From: Acidimicrobiia bacterium | GTDB taxonomy: Bacteria > Actinomycetota > Acidimicrobiia > Acidimicrobiales > CATQHL01 | Direction: 5' to 3' | Length of the DNA: 36,832 bases | NCBI GenBank assembly: GCA_021296415.1 | Contig: JAGWAL010000026.1 | Location: forward strand, 1 to 36,832 | Part shown: piece after piece, positions 16,070-23,953 of the stretch | How the letters are laid out: each line of letters starts with the position of its first letter | Position numbering within the stretch: position 1 is the stretch's first letter | The notes under the pieces: model-generated | What the model saw: only the letters and a program-made list of their open reading frames with translations | The model's database searches: none | What the model was told of the DNA's origin: nothing | Translations under genes and position numbers: made by a program

Positions 16070-17773
16070 TCAGTCCCGGGCCTCGCCCCGGTAGCGGTTC
16101 GTGATGGGCATCCGCCGGTCCTTGCCGAAGGCCTTGGGCGTCACCCGTACCCCGGGAGGGGCCTGGCGGCGCTTGTACTCGGCCACGTCCACGAGCCGCC
16201 CGACCCGTCGCACCAGTTCGGTGTCGGCGCCGCCCGCGATGAGTTCGCCGACGGTCTTGTCGCCCTCCACGAAGGCGCGGGCCACAGGGTCCAGTAGCTC
16301 GTACGGCGGCAGGCTGTCGGAGTCCAGCTGATCGGGCCGCAACTCGGCGGACGGTTCCTTGGCGAGCACACGCTCGGGAATCAGCGCCCGGCCGGCGGTG
16401 GCGTTGCGCCGCCGGGCGAGTTCGTAGACCTGCAGCTTCCAGATGTCGGAGATGACCGCGAACGCACCTGCCGAGTCGCCGTAGAGCGTGGAATAGCCAA
16501 CCGCGCTCTCGGACTTGTTGCCGGTGGTCAGCACCAGCCAGCCGAACTTGTTGGCCAGCGCCATGAGCACGACCGCTCGGATGCGCGGCTGCACGTTCTC
16601 CTCGGCGAGGCCGGGGGGCCGACCCGCGAACGCCGCGGCCAGCATCGCCTCGAAGGCGTCGTGCGCGGGCTCGATGCCGATGAGGCGTCCTTCGATCCCC
16701 AGGTTGGCGCAGAGCGCCTCGGCGTCCGCCACGGAATGGTCCGAGGAGTAACGCGACGGCATGAGCACGCCGTGCACACGGTCGGGGCCGAGGGCGTCGG
16801 CGGCCACCGTGGCGACGAGGGACGAGTCCACGCCCCCGGAGAGGCCCACGCAGACGTCGGTGAAGCCGTTCTTCGTGACGTAGTCGCGGGTGGCCAGCAC
16901 GAGGGCGGCATAGACCTCGTCGAGAGTCTCCAGCGGCGCAGGCAGCGTGGGGACGGGCAGCGGCTGCGGGGCGACCGCCGGTGGATCGCTCACGCGGATC
17001 CGGGCCAGAGCCGGCCCCCGGCCGGCGACTGTGCCGGCGCACCCCGGCCCCACGTCGACGAGCAGGATCTCCTCGGTGAACGCTCCGGCCTGCGCCACGA
17101 CCGCACCGCCGGTGTCCAGCACCAGCGAACGGCCGTCGAACACCAACTCGTCCTGGCCGCCGACCAGGTTGACGTAGATGATCGGGCACCCGACCCTGGC
17201 GATGCGCCGGCGCAGGACCGACAGCCGCTCGTCGAGCTTGCCGATGCTGTACGGCGAGGCGTTCACGTTGACGATCAACTGGGCGCCGCCCGCAACCAGC
17301 TGCTCGACGGCCCCGCCGTCGATCCAGACGTCCTCGCAGATGGAGATCCCGACAGCCACGCCGGCGATCTCGAAGAGGGCCTCGGGCGTGCCCGGCGTGA
17401 AGTGGCGTTTCTCGTCGAAGACGCCGTAGTTGGGCAGGTGGGCCTTGCGCGCCAAGCCGGCGATGGCGCCGTCGGCGCAGACCGCGGCGGCATTGAAGAG
17501 CGCGCCGCCCTCGCCGGCGACGGGGAGTCCCACGACCGCCGCGCAGCGACCGGACGCCGCGGCGATCTTCTCGAGCGCCGCCAGGCAGTCCTGCGCGAAC
17601 CGGGGCTTGGCCAGCAGGTCCTCCGGCGGGTAGCCGCTCACCGCCAGCTCGGGGAAGATCGCCACATCGGCGCCGCCCTCGGACGCCTCCGCCAGCGCCG
17701 CGATCATCCGCTCGACGTTGCCGTCGAGATCGCCAACGACCAGATTCAACTGGCAGATGCCGACGCGGAGCAT
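16070..17773 (-). CDS. nadE: Glutamine-dependent NAD+ synthetase
   Basis: A 567-residue two-domain enzyme that makes NAD+ from deamido-NAD with ATP and glutamine-derived ammonia. The N-terminal nitrilase-type glutaminase has all three catalytic residues: Glu in IFPELAVSGYPPEDLL, Lys in RKAHLPNYGVFDEKRHF and Cys in ISICEDVWIDGG. The C-terminal synthetase has the PP-loop LSGGVDSSLVATVAADALG and LTTGNKSESAVGYSTLYGDSAGAF. The length fits the shorter glutamine-dependent class. ATG 17773 lies 6 bases after a TAGCCT -10 box and no Shine-Dalgarno is present, so the mRNA is probably leaderless. glnA, which supplies glutamine, is the next gene upstream. Confidence 0.95.
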   Translation of the reverse strand: MLRVGICQLNLVVGDLDGNVERMIAALAEASEGGADVAIFPELAVSGYPPEDLLAKPRFAQDCLAALEKIAAASGRCAAVVGLPVAGEGGALFNAAAVCADGAIAGLARKAHLPNYGVFDEKRHFTPGTPEALFEIAGVAVGISICEDVWIDGGAVEQLVAGGAQLIVNVNASPYSIGKLDERLSVLRRRIARVGCPIIYVNLVGGQDELVFDGRSLVLDTGGAVVAQAGAFTEEILLVDVGPGCAGTVAGRGPALARIRVSDPPAVAPQPLPVPTLPAPLETLDEVYAALVLATRDYVTKNGFTDVCVGLSGGVDSSLVATVAADALGPDRVHGVLMPSRYSSDHSVADAEALCANLGIEGRLIGIEPAHDAFEAMLAAAFAGRPPGLAEENVQPRIRAVVLMALANKFGWLVLTTGNKSESAVGYSTLYGDSAGAFAVISDIWKLQVYELARRRNATAGRALIPERVLAKEPSAELRPDQLDSDSLPPYELLDPVARAFVEGDKTVGELIAGGADTELVRRVGRLVDVAEYKRRQAPPGVRVTPKAFGKDRRMPITNRYRGEARD

Positions 17774-17779
17774 CCCGTC

Positions 17780-17806
17780 AGGCTACCGAGACCGCCCCGG
17801 GGTCAA
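17780..17806 (-). promoter_or_regulatory. Leaderless promoter of nadE
   Basis: On the minus strand TTGACC (17801-17806), 15 bases, TAGCCT (17780-17785), then 6 bases to ATG. The block CGGTAGCCTGACG recurs before asd and, with one change, before the receiver gene at 29221. Confidence 0.6.
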
Positions 17807-17825
17807 TTCCGGGGCATGCCCGGCA

Positions 17826-19253
17826 TCAGATCGAGTAGTACAGCTCGAACTCCATGGGGTGCGGGCGCAGACGGACGGTGTCGATCTCCTCCCGCTTCGC
17901 CTCGATGTACGACGCCAGCAACGACTCGCCGAACACGCCGCCCACGCGCAGGAAGTCGTGGTCGGCCTCCAGGGCATCGAGTGCCCGGCCCAGCGAGCCC
18001 GGTACCTGGGGCACACCCGCGGCCTCGTCGGCCGACAGCGAGTAGATGTCCACGTCGAGCGGGTCGCCGGGATCGATCTGGTTCTGGATGCCGTCGAGGC
18101 CCGCCAGCAGGATCGACGCGAAGGCCAGGTACGGGTTCGCCGAGGGGTCCGGGCAACGGAACTCCAGGCGCTTGGCGGCCGGGTTGTCCGACACCATCGG
18201 CACCCGGATGGCCGCGGAACGGTTGCGTTCGGAGTAGGCCAGGTTCACCGGCGCCTCGTAGCCCGGAACCAGGCGCTTGTAGGAGTTCACCGTCGGCGCC
18301 GCGAAGGCCAGAATGGATGCGGCGTGCGCCAGCAGCCCGCCGGCGAAGTAGCGGGCCATCTCCGACAGGCCCGCGTAGCCGTTGCGGTCGAAGAACAGCG
18401 TCTCGCCGTCCTTCCACAGCGACACGTGGGTGTGCATACCCGACCCGTTGTCGCCGTAGATGGGTTTCGGCATGAACGTCACCGTCTTCTGGGCCTGGTG
18501 GGCCACGTTCTTGCACACGTACTTGTAGAGCTGGACCTTGTCGGCCATGGCCACCAACTCGTCGTAGCGCATGTCGATCTCCGCCTGGCCGGCGGTTCCG
18601 ACCTCGTGGTGGTGGAGTTCGACCGGCACGCCGCAGGACTCCAGCACCGAGACCATCTCGGCGCGGAGATCCTGGTGGCGGTCCAGCGGCGGCAGGGGGA
18701 AGTAGCCGGACTTGTAGCGAATCCTGTGGCCCAGGTTCGGATCGTCGCGGGCATCGAGGGTGTCGCCGCTGGTCCAGACGCCCTCCACGGATCGCACCTC
18801 GAAGGCGGCGCCGTAGGGCTCGTTGTGGTAGTTGACGCCGTCGAAGATGAAGAACTCGGCCTCGGGCCCGATGTAGCAGGTGTCGGCCAGCCCCGTTCCT
18901 CGCAGGTAGCGCACCGCCTTCTTGGCGATCACACGCGGGTCCTTGAAGTACTCGTAGCCGGTGACCGGGTCGTAGACGGTGCAATGCAGGATGAGCGTCT
19001 TGTGCTTGTAGAACGGATCGATGAACCCGGCCTCGACGTCGGGGACCAGCAGCATGTCCGAGCGGTCGATTGTCTGGAAGCCACGAATCGACGAACCGTC
19101 GAATCCAAGACCCTCCGCGAAGACTCCTTCGTTGAGCTCGTGGGAGGGGAGCGTGTAGTGATGCTGGAGACCGGGCACGTCGGTGAAACGGAACTCGACG
19201 AACTCGATGTCCTCGTCGGCGAGTCGCGCGACGACTTCGGCGGGGGTCGTCAT
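17826..19253 (-). CDS. glnA: Glutamine synthetase, type I
   Basis: It makes glutamine from glutamate, ammonia and ATP as a dodecamer, the main route of ammonium assimilation. The 475-residue protein shows the GSI signatures GFDGSSIRGF, EAEFFIFD, NGSGMHTHVSLWKDG and NRSAAIRVP. A Tyr-containing loop DIYSLSADEA lies at the position of the adenylylation site, suggesting GSI-beta control. ATG 19253 has GGAGGTG seven bases upstream; the frame continues 23 codons further but without a better start. The roughly 245-bp upstream region holds a TAGACT -10 box and a long palindrome inside the predicted 5' leader. It is followed by nadE. Confidence 0.96.
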   Translation of the reverse strand: MTTPAEVVARLADEDIEFVEFRFTDVPGLQHHYTLPSHELNEGVFAEGLGFDGSSIRGFQTIDRSDMLLVPDVEAGFIDPFYKHKTLILHCTVYDPVTGYEYFKDPRVIAKKAVRYLRGTGLADTCYIGPEAEFFIFDGVNYHNEPYGAAFEVRSVEGVWTSGDTLDARDDPNLGHRIRYKSGYFPLPPLDRHQDLRAEMVSVLESCGVPVELHHHEVGTAGQAEIDMRYDELVAMADKVQLYKYVCKNVAHQAQKTVTFMPKPIYGDNGSGMHTHVSLWKDGETLFFDRNGYAGLSEMARYFAGGLLAHAASILAFAAPTVNSYKRLVPGYEAPVNLAYSERNRSAAIRVPMVSDNPAAKRLEFRCPDPSANPYLAFASILLAGLDGIQNQIDPGDPLDVDIYSLSADEAAGVPQVPGSLGRALDALEADHDFLRVGGVFGESLLASYIEAKREEIDTVRLRPHPMEFELYYSI

Positions 19254-19326
19254 GGGGACACCTCCAGGCAGATCGGAGATTGCTGGTGCCACGTCCCCCG
19301 GCGTCTTTGACTGGAGACGCATTCGA

Positions 19327-19360
19327 GGGGCGACGGTACGGCGCCGTAGCCGTCAGCCCC
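19327..19360. promoter_or_regulatory. Long imperfect palindrome in the glnA leader
   Basis: A 34-base inverted repeat of about 16 bp is broken only by two single-base bulges (19349 and 19355) and is centred on TACGGCGCCGTA. It lies 74-107 bases upstream of the glnA ATG and downstream of the likely -10 at 19397-19402, so it would be transcribed. It could be a leader RNA hairpin or a DNA operator. Confidence 0.6.
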
Positions 19361-19396
19361 GCGATGTCCCCGACGGCATTGGCTGGAGACGGCGAA

Positions 19397-19402
19397 AGTC
19401 TA
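19397..19402 (-). promoter_or_regulatory. Putative glnA -10 box
   Basis: TAGACT on the minus strand, the same hexamer found upstream of erpA and mrp. No convincing -35 is visible, so an activator may be used. The 5' leader would be about 135 bases. Confidence 0.4.
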
Positions 19403-19498
19403 CGAGCGACTTCGCGCGACCCGGGCGCGCAACAAACCTCGATCTCCCCTCGAGTACAACAAAATCCCAGCAAAGATCCCCGAAGGCTGCCCGCTGGG

Positions 19499-21058
19499 TC
19501 AGGATCGGCGGTCGGTGGGCCAGACCGGCAGGCAGCCGCGTGCCAGCCAGGTCGCGGCCGCCACCGCCACGAACACCGAGTCCGAACCGTTGGTGGGCTC
19601 GGCGTCACTCGGCACGATCGTCACCTCCACCGGCGGCGTGCGCGCCGCCGGCACGACGCCGAAGGATCGCACCGTCAGGTCCACGACCGTCCCGTCGGCG
19701 TCCGTGGCGATCGCCTCGGAGGTCACGAGGCTGTAGGCCATGTGCGCCGCACCGATGCAGTAGGAGCGCAGCACCACCTCGTCGAGGGGGCGCCCGCAGG
19801 AGACCTCGACGGTGATCTTCTCCGCCACCTGCGCGGCCGCCTCACCGCCGCCGGGAAGCCGGATCGGGCCCGCGGCGCCGCGGGCACCGGCCAGCAGGGC
19901 AAGCGCCTCGAGGGCACCGGCGGCGCGGATGTCCGCCGAGGTGGGTGGTCCGGCGACGTCGACCTCGACGACCTCCAGCCCGGGCGCCACCGCGGCGATG
20001 GCCTCGACGACACCCGGTGTCCGGGCCACGGCGAGCCGCCCCGTCCCGTCGGCGTTGGCACCGCCGGCGACGGGTGGGCGCTTGGGCCCCAGGCGAGTGG
20101 CGTCGGGGCGCGAGTACAGGATCCGCACCGCCCGACCCGTCTCGTCGGCCAGCCGGCGGGCGGCGGCGGCCGCCGCCGAGCGGGTCTTGGCGCCTAAGGC
20201 GCCGCCGTTGGCCAGCGGGTCGGCCGGTTCCCCTCCCGGGAGGCACCACGAGGCGTCGAGCTCCAGGTAGCCGGGCTCGCTCCAGCACGTACGCAGCGTG
20301 CAGTCCCAGTCGCCCGGCGGGACCCGCAAGGGCGCCTCGGCGCGCAGCGTGCTGCGACGTCCCTCGACGGAGCCCGCGGCGCGGCGCGCCTCGGCGGGCG
20401 TCTCTCCCAGTGCCCAGCCCCCACCGGGCGCCGGGACCGCCACGAGCGCATCGGCCGGCGCGGTGTCGTCCGCGAAGCCGCCCTCTCCGCAGGCCACGTG
20501 GGGGCCGACGGCCTGCGGGCACCCGCCCTCGAGGGCCGCCCGGCGGGCCGCGGCGGCATAGTCCCGGGGCGGCTGCGCCGCGGCACCGCTCTCCCCGGTG
20601 ACCAGCCGGGCGGCCTCCAGGATGGTCTGCCAGCCGGTGCAGCGGCAGAGGTGGGCGGCGAGCGCGCCGGCGGGTCCGGCGCCCGGCGAGCGGCGGGCGA
20701 GGCCCTCGAGGCGCAGGATGATTCCCGGCGTGCAGAACCCGCACTGGCTGGCCCCGGTGGCGCAGAACGCCTCGGCCCAGGCCTGCCGGCGGAGCGGATC
20801 GAGCCCCGCCAGCGTCGTGACCTGGCGACCCGCCACGCGGCGAGCCGGGGTGACGCAGGAAACCCGGGCCGCTCCGTCCACCAGCACCGTGCACGCCCCG
20901 CACTGCCCCTGGGGGCTGCAGCCGTCCTTCACCCCGGAGATGCCGAGGTGCTCGCGCAGGAGCGTCAGCAGTGAATAGTCGCCGGTGGGCGCGACGGCGG
21001 GGCGGCCGTCGACGGTGAGGCTGATGTGGTCGCCGGCCGGCGCCGGCAGGGACGTCAG
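19499..21058 (-). CDS. Fused 2Fe-2S ferredoxin / reduced molybdenum-hydroxylase-like protein
   Basis: A 519-residue protein of the xanthine dehydrogenase/CO dehydrogenase family in an unusual form. Residues 10-155 are a full small subunit: plant-type 2Fe-2S motif DGCSPQGQCGACTVLVDG with a later Cys, and the second cluster motifs CGFCTPGI and CRCTG. The rest (about 350 residues) resembles a shrunken Moco subunit; GGALGAKTRS and GRAVRILYSRPDATRLGPKR match the GGFGGK...SREE...KRHP segment. The usual 700-plus residues and the terminal GVGEP catalytic Glu are missing (the C-terminus reads NGSDSVFVAVAAATWLA). No ATG, GTG or TTG lies near the domain start. The best candidate is CTG 21058, which overlaps the erpA stop as CTGA. 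The substrate is unknown and it may be non-catalytic. Confidence 0.7.
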   Translation of the reverse strand: MTSLPAPAGDHISLTVDGRPAVAPTGDYSLLTLLREHLGISGVKDGCSPQGQCGACTVLVDGAARVSCVTPARRVAGRQVTTLAGLDPLRRQAWAEAFCATGASQCGFCTPGIILRLEGLARRSPGAGPAGALAAHLCRCTGWQTILEAARLVTGESGAAAQPPRDYAAAARRAALEGGCPQAVGPHVACGEGGFADDTAPADALVAVPAPGGGWALGETPAEARRAAGSVEGRRSTLRAEAPLRVPPGDWDCTLRTCWSEPGYLELDASWCLPGGEPADPLANGGALGAKTRSAAAAAARRLADETGRAVRILYSRPDATRLGPKRPPVAGGANADGTGRLAVARTPGVVEAIAAVAPGLEVVEVDVAGPPTSADIRAAGALEALALLAGARGAAGPIRLPGGGEAAAQVAEKITVEVSCGRPLDEVVLRSYCIGAAHMAYSLVTSEAIATDADGTVVDLTVRSFGVVPAARTPPVEVTIVPSDAEPTNGSDSVFVAVAAATWLARGCLPVWPTDRRS

Positions 21059-21356
21059 CTGAAGGACTGCCCGCAGCCGCAGGTGCGCTGGGCGTTGGGG
21101 TTGTCGATGGAGAAGCCGGCGTTCTGCAGGCTGCGCCCTGCAGCAGCATTGCGCTCGACGGATCCACGATGACGTCGACGCCCTCGAAGTTGGCGCTCTG
21201 GTCGCTGTCGTTGACCTCGGTGTCGAAGTACATCTCGTAGCTGAAACCCGAGCAACCGCCGGGGCGGACCGCGACACGCAGTGCCAGAGCCTCTTCGCCC
21301 TCCTGTGCGAGCAACTCGCCGACCTTGCTCGCTGCGGTGGGAGTGAGCGTGATCAT
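21055..21356 (-). pseudogene. erpA: Iron-sulfur cluster insertion protein (ErpA/IscA, HesB family), frameshifted
   Basis: It belongs to the A-type carriers that deliver Fe-S clusters. The N-terminal part is intact: MITLTPTAASKVGELLAQEG, the first cluster Cys in VRPGGCSGFSYEMYF, and DVIVDPSSAMLLQGA. The C-terminal part with the second and third ligands, LQNAGFSIDNPNAQRTCGCG, lies in another frame. Family members have about seven residues (pattern TLDYxDG) between these blocks, so roughly 19 bases appear to be missing near 21140. The junction CTGCAGG-GCGCAG-CCTGCAG is itself a hairpin. ATG 21356 has AAGGAG. If real, the frameshift removes the CGC ligands; if it is an assembly error, the gene is normal. 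Its stop overlaps the next gene. Confidence 0.85.
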
Positions 21357-21471
21357 GGGGCACTCCTTGATCGTCTTCGTGGCCCGGCCGGTCGCCGGGC
21401 CCGGTCGTTCCCCGGCCGGTAGTTCCGGCAAGGAAGGTCGCCGACAACCTCGGCGGCGGACCGCTCCGGAC

Positions 21472-21477
21472 AGTCTA
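21472..21477 (-). promoter_or_regulatory. Putative erpA -10 box
   Basis: TAGACT on the minus strand, giving a leader of about 110 bases before the erpA ATG. It is divergent from the mrp promoter 50 bases away. Confidence 0.4.
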
Positions 21478-21527
21478 TCCGCGGTCGTCCCCCCGCCCGC
21501 AGGGGCCGTCGGCGCGAACCGCGCCCG

Positions 21528-21533
21528 TAGACT
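21528..21533 (+). promoter_or_regulatory. Putative leaderless promoter of mrp
   Basis: TAGACT, 7 bases, then the GTG start at 21541. No Shine-Dalgarno sequence is present. The -35 is not recognisable. Confidence 0.5.
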
Positions 21534-21540
21534 CCGCTGC

Positions 21541-22779
21541 GTGGCCGTCTCCGTCACCCGAGATCGGGAGCCGCCCGGCGGCCCCCCAGAGGCGAATCCG
21601 CCGAGCGCTCCACCGCCGAGCGCTCCACCGCCGAGCGCGGATGCCGTCCTGGCGCTGCTGAGGGACGTCATCGATCCCGAACTCGGCAGCAACATCGTCG
21701 AGTTGGGCATGGTGAAGGGCACCGCGGTGGACGCCGGCGGCCTGGTCACGGTCACCGTCGCCCTCACCACCATGGGCTGTCCCCTGCGGGCGCAGATCCA
21801 GCGCGACGTGCGCAACCGGGTGGCGACGCTGCCGGGCGTCAGCGGCGTCGACATCTCCTGGACCGAGCTCTCCGCCGAGGGCAAGTCCAAGGCCATGTCC
21901 ATCGCCCGGCGCAACGTTGCCGAGAACGCGCCGGAGACCGAGATCCCGAACACCACCAAGGTGCTGCTGATCGCATCGGGCAAGGGGGGCGTCGGTAAGT
22001 CCTCGATCTCGGTGAACCTCGCCATCGCACTGGCCACCGAGGGCCACACCGTGGGGCTGCTGGACGCCGACATCTGGGGCTACTCGGTGCCCCGCATGCT
22101 GGACCTGACCGGCCGGCTGGAGGGTGCCGAGACCGAGCGCAAGATCCTCCCGCAGGTGCGGGAGATCGGTGAGGGCGCGCTCAAGGTCGTCTCGATGGGG
22201 CTGCTGGTGGACGACGAGCAGACGGCGCTGATGTGGCGCGGCCTCATCCTGAACCGTGCCGTGCGCCACTTCTTGGAGGACGTGCTGTGGGGCCCCATGG
22301 ACTTCCTGGTTGTGGACATGCCCCCGGGAACCGGCGACGTCCAGATGGGTATCGCCAAGCTGCTGCCCCGGGCGGAGATGATCATCGTCACGACCCCGTC
22401 GCGCAGCGTGCAGAACGTGGCGGCCCGCGCCGCCAACATGGGCCGCAACAACTACCTGCGCATCGCCGGCGTCATCGAGAACATGACGGCTTTCGTGGCC
22501 CCCGACGGCACGCGGCATGCGATGTTCGGCGAGGGCGGCGGCGAGGCGCTGGCCGCAGAGATCGGGGCGCCGTTGCTGGGCAAGGTGCCGATCGACCCCT
22601 TGGTCTCACCCGCCAGCGACGCGGGTGAGCCGTTCGTGCTCGGCGAGGGAGCCGCCGCCGAAGCCATCCGCGGCATCGCCGAACGGCTCGTCGACGAGCT
22701 GGTACCGGCGGGTGAGCTCGCCGGCTGCAGCGCGCACCTGGCCGGGACTCCCGTCAGCTTGCAACGACGCGGTTCGTGA
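21541..22779 (+). CDS. mrp: Mrp/ApbC-type Fe-S carrier P-loop ATPase
   Basis: A 412-residue scaffold/carrier ATPase for iron-sulfur cluster transfer. After a Pro-rich tail with PPSA repeats comes a MIP18/DUF59 domain (LRDVIDPELGSNIVELGMVK, TTMGCPL), then the ATPase with SGKGGVGKSSISVNLA (deviant Walker A), LLDADIWGYSVPRML and VVDMPPGTGDVQM. The C-terminal CxxC of classical ApbC is replaced (FVAPDGTRHAMFGEGGG), as in other actinobacterial members. I start it at GTG 21541, placed 7 bases after a TAGACT box; the frame is open further upstream without similarity. It diverges from erpA, its likely functional partner. Its stop overlaps the acyl-CoA dehydrogenase start (GTGA). Confidence 0.92.
   Translation: MAVSVTRDREPPGGPPEANPPSAPPPSAPPPSADAVLALLRDVIDPELGSNIVELGMVKGTAVDAGGLVTVTVALTTMGCPLRAQIQRDVRNRVATLPGVSGVDISWTELSAEGKSKAMSIARRNVAENAPETEIPNTTKVLLIASGKGGVGKSSISVNLAIALATEGHTVGLLDADIWGYSVPRMLDLTGRLEGAETERKILPQVREIGEGALKVVSMGLLVDDEQTALMWRGLILNRAVRHFLEDVLWGPMDFLVVDMPPGTGDVQMGIAKLLPRAEMIIVTTPSRSVQNVAARAANMGRNNYLRIAGVIENMTAFVAPDGTRHAMFGEGGGEALAAEIGAPLLGKVPIDPLVSPASDAGEPFVLGEGAAAEAIRGIAERLVDELVPAGELAGCSAHLAGTPVSLQRRGS
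21600..21639 (+). repeat. 15-bp tandem repeat in mrp
   Basis: The unit gccgagcgctccacc occurs twice plus a 9-base partial copy, in frame, encoding a PSAPP-type repeat in the disordered N-terminal tail of Mrp. Confidence 0.75.
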
Positions 22780-23939
22780 ACTTCCGCTTCAGCGACGAGC
22801 AGCTGGCGTTCCGCCGGATGCTGCGTGACTGGGTGGAGCGGGAGTGCCCCAAGTCGGTGGCCCGCGAGCTCGAGAGCGCCGAGGGCCGGTACCCGTTCGA
22901 ACTCTGGGACAGCATGACCGAGGCGGGATTCCACGCCATCGGCATCGATCCCGCCTACGGCGGCCAGGGCGGGACGGTCATCGATCAGACCCTGCTGTGC
23001 CAGGAACTGGGCCGGTCGCTCGCCGGGCTGACCTGGATCTGGGGAATCTCCTCGTTCGCCGGGGCGAAATCGCTCACGGCCTTCGGCAGCGAGGCCCAGA
23101 AGGAGCGCTTCCTGCCCGACCTGGCCGAGGGCAGGCTGCGCTTCGCCATCTCCGTCACCGAGCCCGGCGGCGGCACCGACCTGCTGGGAGCCCTGCGCAC
23201 CACGGCGGCACGTTGCGACGGGGGTTGGCGCATTTTTGGGCGCAAGATCTGGTGCACGGCGGCGGCACAGTCGGACTACCTGCTGCTGCTCGCCCGCTCG
23301 GACCCCGACCCACCGCGCAAGAGCCTGGGCACCACCGTGTTCCTGGTTCCCCAGCCCAGCGACGGTCTCGAACTCACGTCGATCCCGAAGCTGGGCATGC
23401 GCGCCGTTCCCTCCTACGAGGTCCACCTGGACGAGGTCTTCGTGCCCGACGAGTTGGTGCTCGGTGAGCCGGGGGGCGGTTGGCACCAGTTGCTGGCCTC
23501 GCTGAACAACGAGCGGATCCTGGTGGCCGCGCTGTGCTGCGGTGTGCTGGAGGGCGTGCTGGAGGAGGCGGTGGCGCACCTCGTCGAGCGGGAGGCGTTC
23601 GGTCGACGGCTCGGCGAGTTCCAGGCCCTGCAGCACAACGTGGCCGACATCAGGATGTGGCAGCGCCAGGCCGAGCTGGTCACCTACGAGGCCGCCTGGC
23701 TGCAGACGGTCGGCGAGCCGTGCGGGACGGAGGCCACGATGGCCAAGGTTCTGGCCTCGGAGTACGCCGTCGCGGCGGCCGACCTGGGCATCCAGATGCT
23801 CGGGGGAATGGGTTACGCCATGGAGACGCACATGCAGCGCTACTGGCGGGACACGCGCATCTACCGCATCGCGCCGATCAACAACGAGATGGCTCGCAGC
23901 CTCATCGCCGAGTCCTGCGGCCTGCCGCGGGCGCTGTAA
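22776..23939 (+). CDS. Acyl-CoA dehydrogenase family protein
   Basis: A 387-residue FAD-dependent acyl-CoA dehydrogenase. It has the N-terminal helical domain (FSDEQLAFRRMLRDWVE), the substrate/FAD strand ISVTEPGGGTDLLG, the KIWCTAAAQSDY region (matching the family's kxwiTnA), REAFGRRLGEFQALQH, and the C-terminal QMLGGMGYAMETHMQRYWRD. At the position of the usual catalytic Glu (YEGT in medium-chain enzymes) it reads APINNEM, as in a known subfamily; the base may therefore come from elsewhere or the substrate may be non-standard. The GTG start overlaps the mrp stop. selA follows after 14 bp, so it sits in one transcript with the Fe-S and selenocysteine genes. The substrate is unknown. Confidence 0.92.
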   Translation: MNFRFSDEQLAFRRMLRDWVERECPKSVARELESAEGRYPFELWDSMTEAGFHAIGIDPAYGGQGGTVIDQTLLCQELGRSLAGLTWIWGISSFAGAKSLTAFGSEAQKERFLPDLAEGRLRFAISVTEPGGGTDLLGALRTTAARCDGGWRIFGRKIWCTAAAQSDYLLLLARSDPDPPRKSLGTTVFLVPQPSDGLELTSIPKLGMRAVPSYEVHLDEVFVPDELVLGEPGGGWHQLLASLNNERILVAALCCGVLEGVLEEAVAHLVEREAFGRRLGEFQALQHNVADIRMWQRQAELVTYEAAWLQTVGEPCGTEATMAKVLASEYAVAAADLGIQMLGGMGYAMETHMQRYWRDTRIYRIAPINNEMARSLIAESCGLPRAL

Positions 23940-23953
23940 CGGGGCATGACCTC

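Noticed and set aside
19254..19498. Known glutamine or other riboswitch upstream of glnA
   Set aside because: Only a palindrome is visible; no consensus of a described riboswitch class could be matched by eye.
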